NCBI GenBank assembly: GCA_040754425.1
Contig: JBFMCR010000017.1
Location: forward strand, 1 to 46,557
Source: UBA6918 sp040754425
Lineage (GTDB): Bacteria > Pseudomonadota > Gammaproteobacteria > Burkholderiales > Thiobacillaceae
Length of the DNA: 46,557 nucleotides
Direction of reading: 5' to 3'
The position numbers and the translations under genes were made by a program. Positions 34,789-43,309 of this stretch are shown in pieces. Position 1 is the stretch's first letter, and every line of letters begins with the position of its first letter. The notes beneath the pieces are model-generated. The model did not search any database. It worked only from the letters and a program-made list of their open reading frames with translations, and had not been told where the DNA came from.

Positions 34789-35952
34789 TCATGCATGGCG
34801 CACCACTTTCAATTCGTAACCGACGCAGGGGTCGAGCGCGAGCATGGCGCGGGCGATTTTTCCGCGCAGGGCGGCTTCGTCCTGCGCATGCAGCCCGACC
34901 AGTTCCCGCGCCAAAGCACCCCGGGGATGGAAGTTCCACTCCGTCGGCGCCAGTATCCGATAGCGGCTCACCTGTCCTCCTTCGACTTCAACGCGATGCA
35001 GCAACAGCCCGCGCGCCGTTTCCACCCAGGCCTCGCCCACTCCCGGCACGCCCGCCGCAATGACTTCGCTCTCGCCCGTCGCCTCGCAGATGCGTTGCGG
35101 CAGCGCGGCCAGTTCCAGCAGCCGCGCCAGCACGCGCGCGAGGACGCGACGGCCGTCGTCCAGCACGGCCCGCACCAGCGGATGGCCCTGCATGCGCGCC
35201 AGCGCTCCGGTTTCCAGCGGCCGGCCGCGCCAGTGCGGATGACGCGCGAAATCCCCGTCGGCAGCCAGCAACTCGCCGGCTTGCGCCAGTTCGCGCGCGG
35301 GGGGCATCAGCGCGACCGCGTCGCCGTTGTGCCGTTGCGTGTCGTCCCGCAGCAGCATGCCGGTCACTCGCGCCATGGCGGTGGGTGCGCGCCGGCTCCA
35401 TGCCCGCAAGTCCTCGATGCGGTCGAGGCCGCTCCAGGTCCGTGCCGGCATGGCAAAGATTTCCCGCTCCGCGTAATCCGCCAATGTCGTGCGATACGCG
35501 TCCCAGACTTCGTCCCGCGCATCGCTCTCGCCTTCGGCCATCGTTCTCCAACCGGCGTCGGCCAGCACCGGCTGCAGCAGGCCGGCCAGTTTTTTGCGCA
35601 GCGCCGCAAAAGCTTCCCGGTTCGCCGGTTCGCCGGCGATTTCCGGCCAATCCAGCATGAAGCGCCACAGATATTCCTGCGCGGTTTCCGCCAGCACCAG
35701 CCGCTGCCGCAGCTGCCGCACCGAGGCGCGCGCCGTCACTCCGCTTGCCTGTTGGCAGGCTTCAACGGCGGCCACGGATTGTGCCGTCCTGCAAACCGTA
35801 TACAGCAGCGGCAGCATGGCCACCGCCTGCCCGACCGGCTTGCCGTGAAACACGCGGCAAGCCTCCACCGGCCGGCTGGAGGCGATTTCCAGCTTTCGCA
35901 CCGCATGCCCGTCCCACACTACCCGCACGAACAGGCTGCCTTCAAGCCCCAC
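34789..35952 (-). CDS. hupK: Hydrogenase accessory protein HupK/HoxV
   Basis: 387 residues from GTG 35952 (VGLEGSLFVRVVWDGHAVRK), which overlaps hupJ by 11 bases. It resembles a hydrogenase large subunit that has lost its metal ligands: RTAQSVAAVEACQ replaces the first Cys pair, and the end reads MLALDPCVGYELKVVRHA with one Cys only. HupK/HoxV acts as a scaffold for Fe(CN)2CO transfer. Longer frames upstream overlap hupJ and are not used. Confidence 0.88.
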   Translation of the reverse strand: MGLEGSLFVRVVWDGHAVRKLEIASSRPVEACRVFHGKPVGQAVAMLPLLYTVCRTAQSVAAVEACQQASGVTARASVRQLRQRLVLAETAQEYLWRFMLDWPEIAGEPANREAFAALRKKLAGLLQPVLADAGWRTMAEGESDARDEVWDAYRTTLADYAEREIFAMPARTWSGLDRIEDLRAWSRRAPTAMARVTGMLLRDDTQRHNGDAVALMPPARELAQAGELLAADGDFARHPHWRGRPLETGALARMQGHPLVRAVLDDGRRVLARVLARLLELAALPQRICEATGESEVIAAGVPGVGEAWVETARGLLLHRVEVEGGQVSRYRILAPTEWNFHPRGALARELVGLHAQDEAALRGKIARAMLALDPCVGYELKVVRHA

Positions 35953-36442
35953 TCGCCGCACCGCCCAACAAAAACCTGCGCCGCGACGGGGACGGCACTT
36001 TTTCCCGGTCCGCGCCGGACGCGAACAAATGCGCCAGCGCCGCCTGCGCCGTGGCGCGCGCGCTGGCCTGGTCGGGGAATTCGAACATGGGGGAAAACAG
36101 CGAGCAGGACTGATACCGGCCCAATGCCGCTTCGTGGCCGACGACGAAGTCATACTCCCCGGAGGGGAAGGCATGCACCACGCTCTGCCCCGTCACCAGC
36201 CCCGGCCAGGCGTCCGCCGTGCGCGGCAGCAGCATCAGGTTCATGAACCAGGGGGTGATCAGTATGCCCAGCCAGTTCTCGCCGCTGGCCATGAAAGACA
36301 CCGCCTCGACCTGCAAGGCGCTGTTCAGCACCGGCACGTCGGCCATGCGCGATGCCTGGATTTCGGCAAACACCGCCTCCAGCCGGGTGATCAGTGCGTC
36401 CGGCGCGCGAAACCTCCCCTCAAAACTGCCGCCGTCATGCAT
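35942..36442 (-). CDS. hupJ: HybE/HupJ-family hydrogenase assembly chaperone
   Basis: 166 residues from MHDGGSFEGRFRAPDALITR. Conserved HybE segments are VEAVSFMASGENWLGILITP, WFMNLMLLP and YQSCSLFSPMFEFPDQASA. HybE-type proteins guard Tat export and assembly of the hydrogenase. Starts within an ATGA overlap with the rubredoxin gene. Confidence 0.9.
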   Translation of the reverse strand: MHDGGSFEGRFRAPDALITRLEAVFAEIQASRMADVPVLNSALQVEAVSFMASGENWLGILITPWFMNLMLLPRTADAWPGLVTGQSVVHAFPSGEYDFVVGHEAALGRYQSCSLFSPMFEFPDQASARATAQAALAHLFASGADREKVPSPSRRRFLLGGAASGA

Positions 36443-36657
36443 CAGTCCAGCGCCAAAAAAGCGTCCTTGGCCGCATCGCACACCGGGCAGCGCCAATGGT
36501 CGGGCAAGGCTTCGAAAGAGGTTCCGGGCGCGATCTGCCAGACTTCGTCACCCAGGGCGGGATCGTAGACGTGCCAGCAGATCCTGCATTCGCGCCGGGC
36601 GTTATCCGGGCAGGGGGCGCCATCGGCTTGCCGCCTTGATTCAAGCACTGCACGCAT
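36442..36657 (-). CDS. hupI: Rubredoxin-like protein HupI
   Basis: 71 residues. Iron ligands are CRICWHVYDP and CPVCDAAKD, the CxxC pairs of rubredoxin. HupI/HoxR helps oxygen-tolerant hydrogenases mature under air in rhizobia and Cupriavidus. Overlaps hupH by 17 bases. Confidence 0.93.
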   Translation of the reverse strand: MRAVLESRRQADGAPCPDNARRECRICWHVYDPALGDEVWQIAPGTSFEALPDHWRCPVCDAAKDAFLALD

Positions 36658-37513
36658 CCCCGCCATCCAGCCATTGCAGGATTTCACCCAGCCGCAGCGC
36701 GCTGTCTTCCATGTCCTGCGGCGCCGCGCACGCCACTTCCGGAACCCCGCCGATCCCGATGGTGTTGAGGATCATCACGTCCTGGGAGTTGTAGTAGCGC
36801 ACCCACCACGCGTTCTTCAGCGCGGTGGCGCTGATCCGGCAGCTGCCGTAACCGCGCGAAAGGATGTCGGCCTGACCCTGGCCCAGCATCCGTTCCAGAA
36901 AAACCTCGTCTTCCGGCGACAGCGGCAGCAGCGTGAGATTGATGACATGCGAGTCGCCCGTTTCGCGGTAATGCCGGGCGCGCTCCTGCACCTCGATGAG
37001 CAGCGCGGGCGAGTTGATCGCCCCGATGGGCGGCGTCTGCCATTGCAGCGCATCCTTCGCTGCCGCTTCGGCACTCGCAGCGACAATGGGGGGGATATCG
37101 CATACTTCGATCGTGTCCTGCACGCACAGGCCGTCCGCGCCAAAACGGCGCACCCGCCACACCCCGGTCAGCACCGATTCCTGGATGCGCACCGCAGAAG
37201 AGCCGACGAGCCTGATGCTGACCTCGCCTTCGCCCAACACCTGGTTGACCAGAGCCTGTTCTTCCGGGGAAAGGTGGCTGACATCGACGACCGACGCCCC
37301 CGCGTTTTCGCCACAGGCCGCGAGTGCTTCGCGCACGCGTGCCAGCGCCGCTTTGGCGCCGGTCAAATGCGCGACCTCCTGCGCTTGCGGCAAGCTGGGC
37401 GCGGCATACACCGCCATCTCCCCGGGCATGTTCATGCAGGCGGGCGCGCCGTCTTCGTCGGCGGGCTGCGAGCCCGGCCCCCAGGGCACGATGGGAATAT
37501 CGAGCGCTTTCAT
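36641..37513 (-). CDS. hupH: Hydrogenase accessory protein HupH/HyaF
   Basis: 290 residues with two related halves, each having a LSPEEQALVNQVLGEGEVSI or LSPEDEVFLERMLGQGQADI segment and a GVWRVRR or NAWWVRYYNSQD segment. It takes part in small-subunit cluster assembly. Compare the one-domain relative in the Isp operon at 15409-15843. Confidence 0.92.
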   Translation of the reverse strand: MKALDIPIVPWGPGSQPADEDGAPACMNMPGEMAVYAAPSLPQAQEVAHLTGAKAALARVREALAACGENAGASVVDVSHLSPEEQALVNQVLGEGEVSIRLVGSSAVRIQESVLTGVWRVRRFGADGLCVQDTIEVCDIPPIVAASAEAAAKDALQWQTPPIGAINSPALLIEVQERARHYRETGDSHVINLTLLPLSPEDEVFLERMLGQGQADILSRGYGSCRISATALKNAWWVRYYNSQDVMILNTIGIGGVPEVACAAPQDMEDSALRLGEILQWLDGGDACSA

Positions 37514-37517
37514 GAAG

Positions 37518-38090
37518 CTAGATTCCGGCCAGCATCCACATGCCGGCGAACGCCAGTCCGGCGCCGCCCAGCCGCATCAACCCCGCCTTGATCGCCAGGC
37601 CCGCACCCAGGCCCGCCGCATGCAGCAGCGCGGTGGAAAGCACGAAACCGAGCGCATACAGCCAGGCGTTCGCGATGGCCGGCATTTCCGCGCCGTGGGC
37701 ATGGCCGTGGAAGAGCGCGAACGCACCCACCAGCGCCATGCCGGCAGCCAGCGGCAGGCGCGCGGAAAATGCGAGCAGCAAGCCCAGCACCAGCACCGAA
37801 GCGGCGATGCCCGATTCGATGCCCGGCAGCCAGTTGCCCAGACCGCCCCAGGCGCCGCCGGCGACCATCATGGCGACGAAGGCCAGCGGCACGGCCCAGC
37901 GCGCCCTGCCCCCCTGCTGCGCGGCCCAGGCGCCGACCGCGATCATGGCCAGCAGATGATCCAGCCCCGAGAAGGGGTGCATCATGCCGGCGGCCAGCCC
38001 GGCGCCGTGCACACCCACATGTGCCTGCGCTTCAGCGGCGAACAGGCCAGACATGACGGTAATTGAAACGATCCACGATTTTGTTTTCAT
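37518..38090 (-). CDS. hupE: HupE/UreJ-type nickel permease, second copy
   Basis: 190 residues with a signal sequence (MKTKSWIVSITVMSGLFAAE then AQA), the HVGVHGAGLAAGMMHPFSGL and DHLLAMIAVGAWAAQQGG motif and FHGHAHGAEMP. Clearly a paralogue of the copy at 9793-10371. In this cluster it sits between hupG and hupH. Confidence 0.93.
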   Translation of the reverse strand: MKTKSWIVSITVMSGLFAAEAQAHVGVHGAGLAAGMMHPFSGLDHLLAMIAVGAWAAQQGGRARWAVPLAFVAMMVAGGAWGGLGNWLPGIESGIAASVLVLGLLLAFSARLPLAAGMALVGAFALFHGHAHGAEMPAIANAWLYALGFVLSTALLHAAGLGAGLAIKAGLMRLGGAGLAFAGMWMLAGI

Positions 38091-38130
38091 TGCCTGCACT
38101 CCTTGGTTGCCGAGGGATTCTGAAGATTGC

Positions 38131-38619
38131 TCATGCGCTGCAACCGCCGCCTGCCTGACCGCGCACCGCCACGCCCAGGCTGGGCGGACGGCCGGGCGGC
38201 GCCGCGAGCAGGACGGGGATTTCCCGCAGATACTCGTCCCAGTCGCGCATGCCGGCGAGTACGCCGAGGTATGCGCCATCGCGCAGAAACACCAGCGCGG
38301 GCCACGTCCCGAAACCGAATTTGACCTGCAGCGCCACTTCCGCCTCGGGCCGCACCAGGCCGACGCGAAACCGGTACGGAAACGCCTTCATCAGTTCGGG
38401 CAGTACCGCAGCCACATCCAGGCTCTCGGGATAGCGCTCGGGATCGCCGGCGAAAAACAGCAGGCGGTTTCCACTGCCGCCGACGAAGTCCTCATACTCC
38501 GCCAAGCCCACTTCCGCCACGCCAGGCACCGAGGCCAGGCGCGACAGGGGAGTCGAAAAAGAGGCGGGGCGCGCCGCCATCGGAGCGGCTCCGCCAACCG
38601 TCTGCCCGTTCACGTTCAT
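38131..38619 (-). CDS. hupG: HupG/HyaE/HoxO thioredoxin-fold hydrogenase chaperone
   Basis: 162 residues from MNVNGQTVGG. The core NRLLFFAGDPERYPESLDVA then VLPELMKAFPYRFRVGLV and FGFGTWPALVFLRDGAYLGV is the HyaE fold, a thioredoxin shape without the CxxC pair. It holds the small-subunit precursor before export. An ATG ahead of it is separated by 5 bases from hupF. Confidence 0.9.
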   Translation of the reverse strand: MNVNGQTVGGAAPMAARPASFSTPLSRLASVPGVAEVGLAEYEDFVGGSGNRLLFFAGDPERYPESLDVAAVLPELMKAFPYRFRVGLVRPEAEVALQVKFGFGTWPALVFLRDGAYLGVLAGMRDWDEYLREIPVLLAAPPGRPPSLGVAVRGQAGGGCSA

Positions 38620-38624
38620 CGCGT

Positions 38625-38921
38625 TCAACTCCTGAGAAATTCCGGCAATTGCGGTTCGCGTCCCGCCAGGTCGGCGAACAGCCCATCGATGTCCGTTTCG
38701 CCCTGCATCACGCGCGCCAAGGCATCGAGCGCATCGAGAATCCGCGCCGCCTCCTCCGCGCTCAGCACCTCGCGCGCCCACCCCAGGTGCGCCAGCAGCC
38801 AGGTGCCGGGCGGCTGCTCGCCGAGCAGGGACATGTTGAGCCGGTGCGCTCCGTCGCGTCCCCGGCAGATGGCGAATATGCCTTCGTGCCGAACCACCTG
38901 CATGGGTATGCCCAGGCACAT
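38625..38921 (-). CDS. hupF: HypC-family chaperone HupF
   Basis: 98 residues starting MCLGIPMQVV with the key Cys2, longer at the C-terminus than HypC (75 residues at 19998-20225), as known for HupF, which protects the large subunit when hydrogenase is made under oxygen. The start at 38921 is set by the MCLGIP motif; the longer frame upstream overlaps hupD. Confidence 0.92.
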   Translation of the reverse strand: MCLGIPMQVVRHEGIFAICRGRDGAHRLNMSLLGEQPPGTWLLAHLGWAREVLSAEEAARILDALDALARVMQGETDIDGLFADLAGREPQLPEFLRS

Positions 38922-38925
38922 GCGG

Positions 38926-39549
38926 CTACCCGTACAACACGCGGGCGTCGCCGATGCGGCAGGCTGCTTCCGCCCCCGGTCGCCCTGCTTCATAGGCATC
39001 GAGACCCAGGGCATGGGCGTTCAGATGTTCGTCTGCGGCCAGCGGCCGGGTGCGCGGTACCGGCTGGACTCCCCAGTCTTCAAGCTGCTGCAAGGAAAGC
39101 CGCAGGCACTCTGGCATGCCTTGCTTGACGACATCGGTCAGGCTGCCGCCGTAGTCTTCCAGTTGCTGCGGCTGCACGCCGATCAGCAGCAGTTCCCGGG
39201 GATGGCGGCCGGTGAGCGCCGCCGAGGCCAGCACTTCCTGGAAACCGGTCTGGTGCAGGCTCATTTTCTTGGCCCCCATGAAGCGCGGCACCTCGTCGTC
39301 GCGCACCAGCCTGATGGTGCCCGGCGCGAGGCCGTAATCCACCGCGTCGAAGACCAGCAGCCGGCGCGCCGCCTGCACGTACTGCACCAGGTACAGGCCC
39401 TGGGTGCCGCCGTCCATCAGGCGTACCTGCTTCGGGAACTCGTACTGCTCGTGCAGCGCTTCCACCGCGCGCACGCCGAAACCCTCGTCCGCCCACAGCA
39501 CGTTGCCGATGCCAAGGACGAGAACGTCGAAGGGCTGCTCGTCGATCAT
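38926..39549 (-). CDS. hupD: Hydrogenase maturation endopeptidase for HupL
   Basis: 207 residues. GIGNVLWADEGFGVRAVEAL, MDGGTQGLYL and MSLHQTGFQEVL carry the Glu, Asp and His of the peptidase family. It trims the HupL C-terminal tail. ATG overlaps the hupC stop. Confidence 0.94.
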   Translation of the reverse strand: MIDEQPFDVLVLGIGNVLWADEGFGVRAVEALHEQYEFPKQVRLMDGGTQGLYLVQYVQAARRLLVFDAVDYGLAPGTIRLVRDDEVPRFMGAKKMSLHQTGFQEVLASAALTGRHPRELLLIGVQPQQLEDYGGSLTDVVKQGMPECLRLSLQQLEDWGVQPVPRTRPLAADEHLNAHALGLDAYEAGRPGAEAACRIGDARVLYG

Positions 39550-40226
39550 TTGCGCTCGTCCTTGAACATGCGGTAGCCGCTGATCATGGTGCTGACGATG
39601 CTCTGGCGCGACATGATGTCTTCGCGGATCGCGACATAGATGTGGATGATCACGAAGCTCAGAATCCACCACATGCCGAGATGATGCCAGGTATGCACAT
39701 CCTGGCTCTGCCCGAACAGCGGGATCACCCAGCCGAACAGCTGCTCGTGCCAGCCATCCCGTCCCTCGCCCTCGGCATAAAGCGCAAAGCCGGTGAAGAT
39801 CATGAAAATGCTCCCCAGGGTGACGAAGACGAACATGAACAGCTGCGCCAGCGGATTGTGGCCGACGTATTTCCTGGGCTCCCGCTCCAGGAACAGGTAC
39901 CAGCGCAACTCGATCCAAACCTCCCGCCACCACTGCGGGTTGAAGACCGGCAGCAGGAACAACTGCCGCGCATGGTGGTTGCCCGCGAACGCCCAGTAGA
40001 TGCGCGCCGCGAAGCCGATGGCGAACACATAGGCGGCGGTGAAGTGCGCAAAGCGGATATAGCCCATGAGGAAATTCGCGCTCGCCTCGCCGGGCTGGGT
40101 CGGGAGCGGGCTGGCGATGAAATAGCCGGTCAGCGCCAGCACCATGATGGACAGCGCGTTCACCCAGTGCCACAGCCGCAATGGCGCCTCGTACACATAT
40201 ACCGCTTCCACTTTTTGCATGGACAT
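39546..40226 (-). CDS. hupC: Hydrogenase b-type cytochrome HupC
   Basis: 226 residues with four membrane helices and heme His residues in LRLWHWVNALSIMVL, RFAHFTAAYVFAIGF and VHTWHHLGMWWILSFVIIH. It anchors HupSL and passes electrons to the quinone pool. Located 13 bases after hupL. Confidence 0.95.
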   Translation of the reverse strand: MSMQKVEAVYVYEAPLRLWHWVNALSIMVLALTGYFIASPLPTQPGEASANFLMGYIRFAHFTAAYVFAIGFAARIYWAFAGNHHARQLFLLPVFNPQWWREVWIELRWYLFLEREPRKYVGHNPLAQLFMFVFVTLGSIFMIFTGFALYAEGEGRDGWHEQLFGWVIPLFGQSQDVHTWHHLGMWWILSFVIIHIYVAIREDIMSRQSIVSTMISGYRMFKDERK

Positions 40227-40239
40227 GGCCGGCTCCTTT

Positions 40240-42030
40240 TCAGCGCACCCTGACCGACGTCATCTCCGCCCCGTCCGGCGAGATGACATGGGTGGAACAG
40301 GCAAGGCAGGGATCGAAGCTGTGCAGGGTGCGCAGGATTTCCAGCGGCTGGTCGGCCCTGGCCAGCGGCGTGTTCATGAGCGAGGCCTCGAAGGCGCCGA
40401 TCTGCCCCTTGGGATCGCGCGGGCTGCCGTTCCAGGTGGTGGGCACCACGCACTGGTAGTTGTCGATCTTGCCGTCCTTGATGCGCACCCAGTGGCCGAG
40501 CGCGCCGCGCGGCGCCTCGGTGAAGCCTACGCCCTTGGCTTCCCTGGGCCAGGTATTGGGCTCCCATTTGTCGATGTTGGCCGTGGAGAGGTCGCCGGCC
40601 TTGATGTTGGCCATGAGCTTGTCCTGGAAGTAGCGCATCTTGTGCGCCGCCCACGAGGCTTCCAGCCCGCGCGCCGCGGTGCGGCCCAGAGTGGAGAACA
40701 GGGCGGTGACCGGCACGTCGAGTTTCTTCAGCACCATGTCCACCGGCTCCTTGAATTCCGGATTGTTCTGCGCGTAGCCGATGATGTAGCGCGCCAGGGG
40801 GCCGACTTCCATGGCGTGGCCGCGCCAGCGCGGCGCCTTGATCCAGGAATACTTCGCGGCTTCGTCGATCTGTTCGATGTTGGTGTTCGAACCCTTGGCG
40901 TTTTTGCCGAGCTGGTAATTGGGCTCGGTGACGCCGTCCCAGGGATGCAGTCCCCTGGATTCGTCGGCATACTTGAACCAGGAGTGGGTGACGAATTCCT
41001 GGATCTGCTCCGGGTCGCGCATGTCCACTTCGTGCACCCTGGACAAATCGCCGTTGATGATGGCGCCGCGCGGCAGCATGAGATTCTTCGCCGAGGAATC
41101 GTTGGCGTGATCGGGGATGTCGCCGTAGGACAGCACGCTCTGTCCCGACAAGCCGCCGCCGTACAGCCAGCCCTTGTAGAACGAGGCGATGGCGAGCAGA
41201 TCGGGAATGTAGACCTGGTCGATGAACTCGATGGTGCGGTCGATGATGGAGGACACCAGGTTCAGGCGCTCCATGTTGATCGCGCCCACCGCGCCGGTGT
41301 CGTGCACGTTGATGGCGCAGGGCACGCCGCCCACCAGCCAGTTCGGGTGCGGGTTCTTGCCGCCATAGACGGTGTGGATCTTGACGATCTCCTTCTGGAA
41401 ATCCAGCGCTTCCAGGTAATGCGCCACCGCCATCAGGTTGGCCTCGGGCGGCAGCAGGTAGGCCGGGTTGCCCCAGTAGCCGTTCATGAAGGGGCCGAGC
41501 TGGCCCGACTCGACGAACTTCTTCAGGCGGGTCTGGATGTCGCGGAAATAGCCGGGCGAGGACAGCGGCCAGGACGAAATGCTCTGCGCCAGTTCGGAGG
41601 TCGCCTTGGGATCGGCCTTGAGCGCGCTCACCACGTCCACCCAGTCGAGCGCATGCAGGTGATAGAAGTGCACCAGGTGATCGTGCGCCTGCAGGGTGAG
41701 CTGCATGATGTTGCGGATGGAGTTGGCGTTTTCCGGAATCCGGATGCCGAGGGCATCCTCCACCGCGCGCACCGAGGTCAGGGCGTGGGTGCCGGTGCAG
41801 ACGCCGCAGATGCGTTCGGTGAAGGCCCAGGCATCGCGCGGATCGCGGCCCTTGAGGATCACTTCCAGCCCGCGCCACATGGTGCCGGTGGAGACGGCGT
41901 TGGTGATGACATTTTCGTCGTTGAGGTTCACCTCGACGCGCATGTGCCCTTCGATGCGCGTGACCGGATCGACCACCACCCGCTTGCCGCCGTTGTCCAG
42001 CTTGAAGCCCTGTGTTTCATAGACGCTCAT
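40240..42030 (-). CDS. hupL: Uptake NiFe hydrogenase large subunit (group 1d)
   Basis: 596 residues with RICGVC (C75, C78) and DPCLACSTH (C575, C578, H581), followed by a 15-residue tail VISPDGAEMTSVRVR removed on maturation. High similarity to HynL in this window but with separate surroundings. Start overlaps the hupS stop by ATGA. Oxidises hydrogen in the periplasm. Confidence 0.96.
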   Translation of the reverse strand: MSVYETQGFKLDNGGKRVVVDPVTRIEGHMRVEVNLNDENVITNAVSTGTMWRGLEVILKGRDPRDAWAFTERICGVCTGTHALTSVRAVEDALGIRIPENANSIRNIMQLTLQAHDHLVHFYHLHALDWVDVVSALKADPKATSELAQSISSWPLSSPGYFRDIQTRLKKFVESGQLGPFMNGYWGNPAYLLPPEANLMAVAHYLEALDFQKEIVKIHTVYGGKNPHPNWLVGGVPCAINVHDTGAVGAINMERLNLVSSIIDRTIEFIDQVYIPDLLAIASFYKGWLYGGGLSGQSVLSYGDIPDHANDSSAKNLMLPRGAIINGDLSRVHEVDMRDPEQIQEFVTHSWFKYADESRGLHPWDGVTEPNYQLGKNAKGSNTNIEQIDEAAKYSWIKAPRWRGHAMEVGPLARYIIGYAQNNPEFKEPVDMVLKKLDVPVTALFSTLGRTAARGLEASWAAHKMRYFQDKLMANIKAGDLSTANIDKWEPNTWPREAKGVGFTEAPRGALGHWVRIKDGKIDNYQCVVPTTWNGSPRDPKGQIGAFEASLMNTPLARADQPLEILRTLHSFDPCLACSTHVISPDGAEMTSVRVR

Positions 42031-43124
42031 GCCTGCTCTCCCTTATCGTTTTTCTCTTCGGTCTTGTGCCGGGCACGTTTGATCGCGCTGACCGCGGCAT
42101 GGGCCGCAGCCGCCGCGCCCACCACGCCGGCCGCCGTTCCGCCGATCCGGTCGGCATTGCCCTCGATGCCGAAGGGTCGGACGGTGGTCAGGCGGTCATA
42201 GAACGAGCCCTTGTCCCAGAAGCCGTCTTCCGAACAGCCGATGCAGCCGTGGCCCGACTGGATCGGAAACGACACGCCGCCGTTCCAGCGCGTGGTGGAG
42301 CAGGCGTTGTAGGTGGTGGGGCCCTTGCAGCCGACCTTGTACAGGCAGTAGCCCTTGCGCGCGCCCTCGTCGTCCCATTCTTCGACGAACTGGCCGGCGT
42401 CGAAGTGCGGCCGGCGATAGCACTTGTCGTGGATGCGCTGGCCGTAGAACATTTTCGGACGGCCCTGGCGGTCCAGTTCCGGGATGCGCTCGAAGGTCAG
42501 CATGTAGGTGATGACCGCGGTCATCACTTCGGCGATGGGCGGGCAGCCCGGCACCTTGATGATGGGTTTGTCGCGGATCACCTTGTGCACCGGGGTGGCC
42601 TGGGTCGGATTGGGGCGCGCCGCTTGCACGCAGCCCCAGGACGCGCACGAGCCCCAGGAGATGATGGCCTTGCAGTCCTTGGCCACGCGCTTTAACTGCT
42701 CGACAAACGGCTTGCCGCCGATGATGCAGCTCATGCCGTCCTGGTTGAGCGGCGGGTTGCCCTCCACCGCCAGGATGTAATTGCCCTTGTACTTGGCCGT
42801 GATCTCGTCGAGTATGGCCTCGGCCTGGTGCCCGGCGGCGCTCATGAGGGTGTCGTCGTAATCCAGCGAGATCATCGACAGCACCACGTCCTTGGCCAGC
42901 GGATGCGCCGAGCGGATGAAGGATTCGGAGCAGCAGGTGCATTCCAGTCCATGCAGCCACAGCACCGGCGTGCGCGGCCTGGTTTCCATGGCCTGGGCGA
43001 TCTTGCCGGCGTAGGCCGGCTCGAGGCCGAGCGCGGCGGCGGTCAGGCTGCAGAACTTCAGAAAACTGCGCCGGCTGATCCCCTGCCGACGCATGACATC
43101 GTAGAACGTCTCGATCCCTGGCAT
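42027..43124 (-). CDS. hupS: Oxygen-tolerant uptake NiFe hydrogenase small subunit (six-cysteine cluster)
   Basis: 365 residues. Tat signal SRRSFLKF; cleavage after AQA45 makes the next cysteines C17, C19 and C20 (ECTCCSES) in the mature protein, with C115 and C120 (GSCASWGC) and C149 (PGCPP). That is the full 4Fe-3S six-cysteine set of oxygen-tolerant enzymes such as E. coli Hyd-1. Later cluster motifs CYRRPHFDAGQF and GHGCIGCSEDGFW are intact, and a small hydrophobic anchor lies near the end. The ribosome-binding site GGGGGAGG is strong. Confidence 0.96.
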   Translation of the reverse strand: MPGIETFYDVMRRQGISRRSFLKFCSLTAAALGLEPAYAGKIAQAMETRPRTPVLWLHGLECTCCSESFIRSAHPLAKDVVLSMISLDYDDTLMSAAGHQAEAILDEITAKYKGNYILAVEGNPPLNQDGMSCIIGGKPFVEQLKRVAKDCKAIISWGSCASWGCVQAARPNPTQATPVHKVIRDKPIIKVPGCPPIAEVMTAVITYMLTFERIPELDRQGRPKMFYGQRIHDKCYRRPHFDAGQFVEEWDDEGARKGYCLYKVGCKGPTTYNACSTTRWNGGVSFPIQSGHGCIGCSEDGFWDKGSFYDRLTTVRPFGIEGNADRIGGTAAGVVGAAAAAHAAVSAIKRARHKTEEKNDKGEQA

Positions 43125-43159
43125 GACCCTCCCCCTGTAAGCAAACGATTGTCGTCGCC

Positions 43160-43184
43160 ATAGGGGGTATCAAGTTCCGTGCCA
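43160..43184 (-). promoter_or_regulatory. Sigma-54 promoter of hupS
   Basis: On the minus strand TGGCAC (43184-43179) then five bases then TTGAT (43173-43169), one base from TGGCAC-N5-TTGCW. It lies 45 bases before the hupS ATG, leaving a leader of about 35 bases. The cluster encodes the sigma-54 activator HoxA. Confidence 0.72.
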
Positions 43185-43269
43185 CAGCCGGAGGAGTGCG
43201 GATTTACCTTGTTTTACAGCAGCTTGCCCGCTTCGAGGAAATCCGGCGGCGGAATGAACTGAAAATATT

Positions 43270-43298
43270 GTTTCCGTTTTTGCATTCGATACGGAAAC
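43270..43298. promoter_or_regulatory. Candidate HoxA upstream activating site
   Basis: Perfect inverted arms GTTTCCG and CGGAAAC separated by 15 bases, centred about 100 bases upstream of the sigma-54 -24 element and just after the hoxJ stop. Distance and symmetry suit an NtrC-type activator dimer. Specificity is inferred. Confidence 0.5.
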
Positions 43299-43309
43299 TT
43301 TGCTGCCAG

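Noticed and set aside
40144..42201. 685-codon open frame on the plus strand
   Set aside because: Antisense shadow of hupL with no recognisable motif and no ribosome-binding site.
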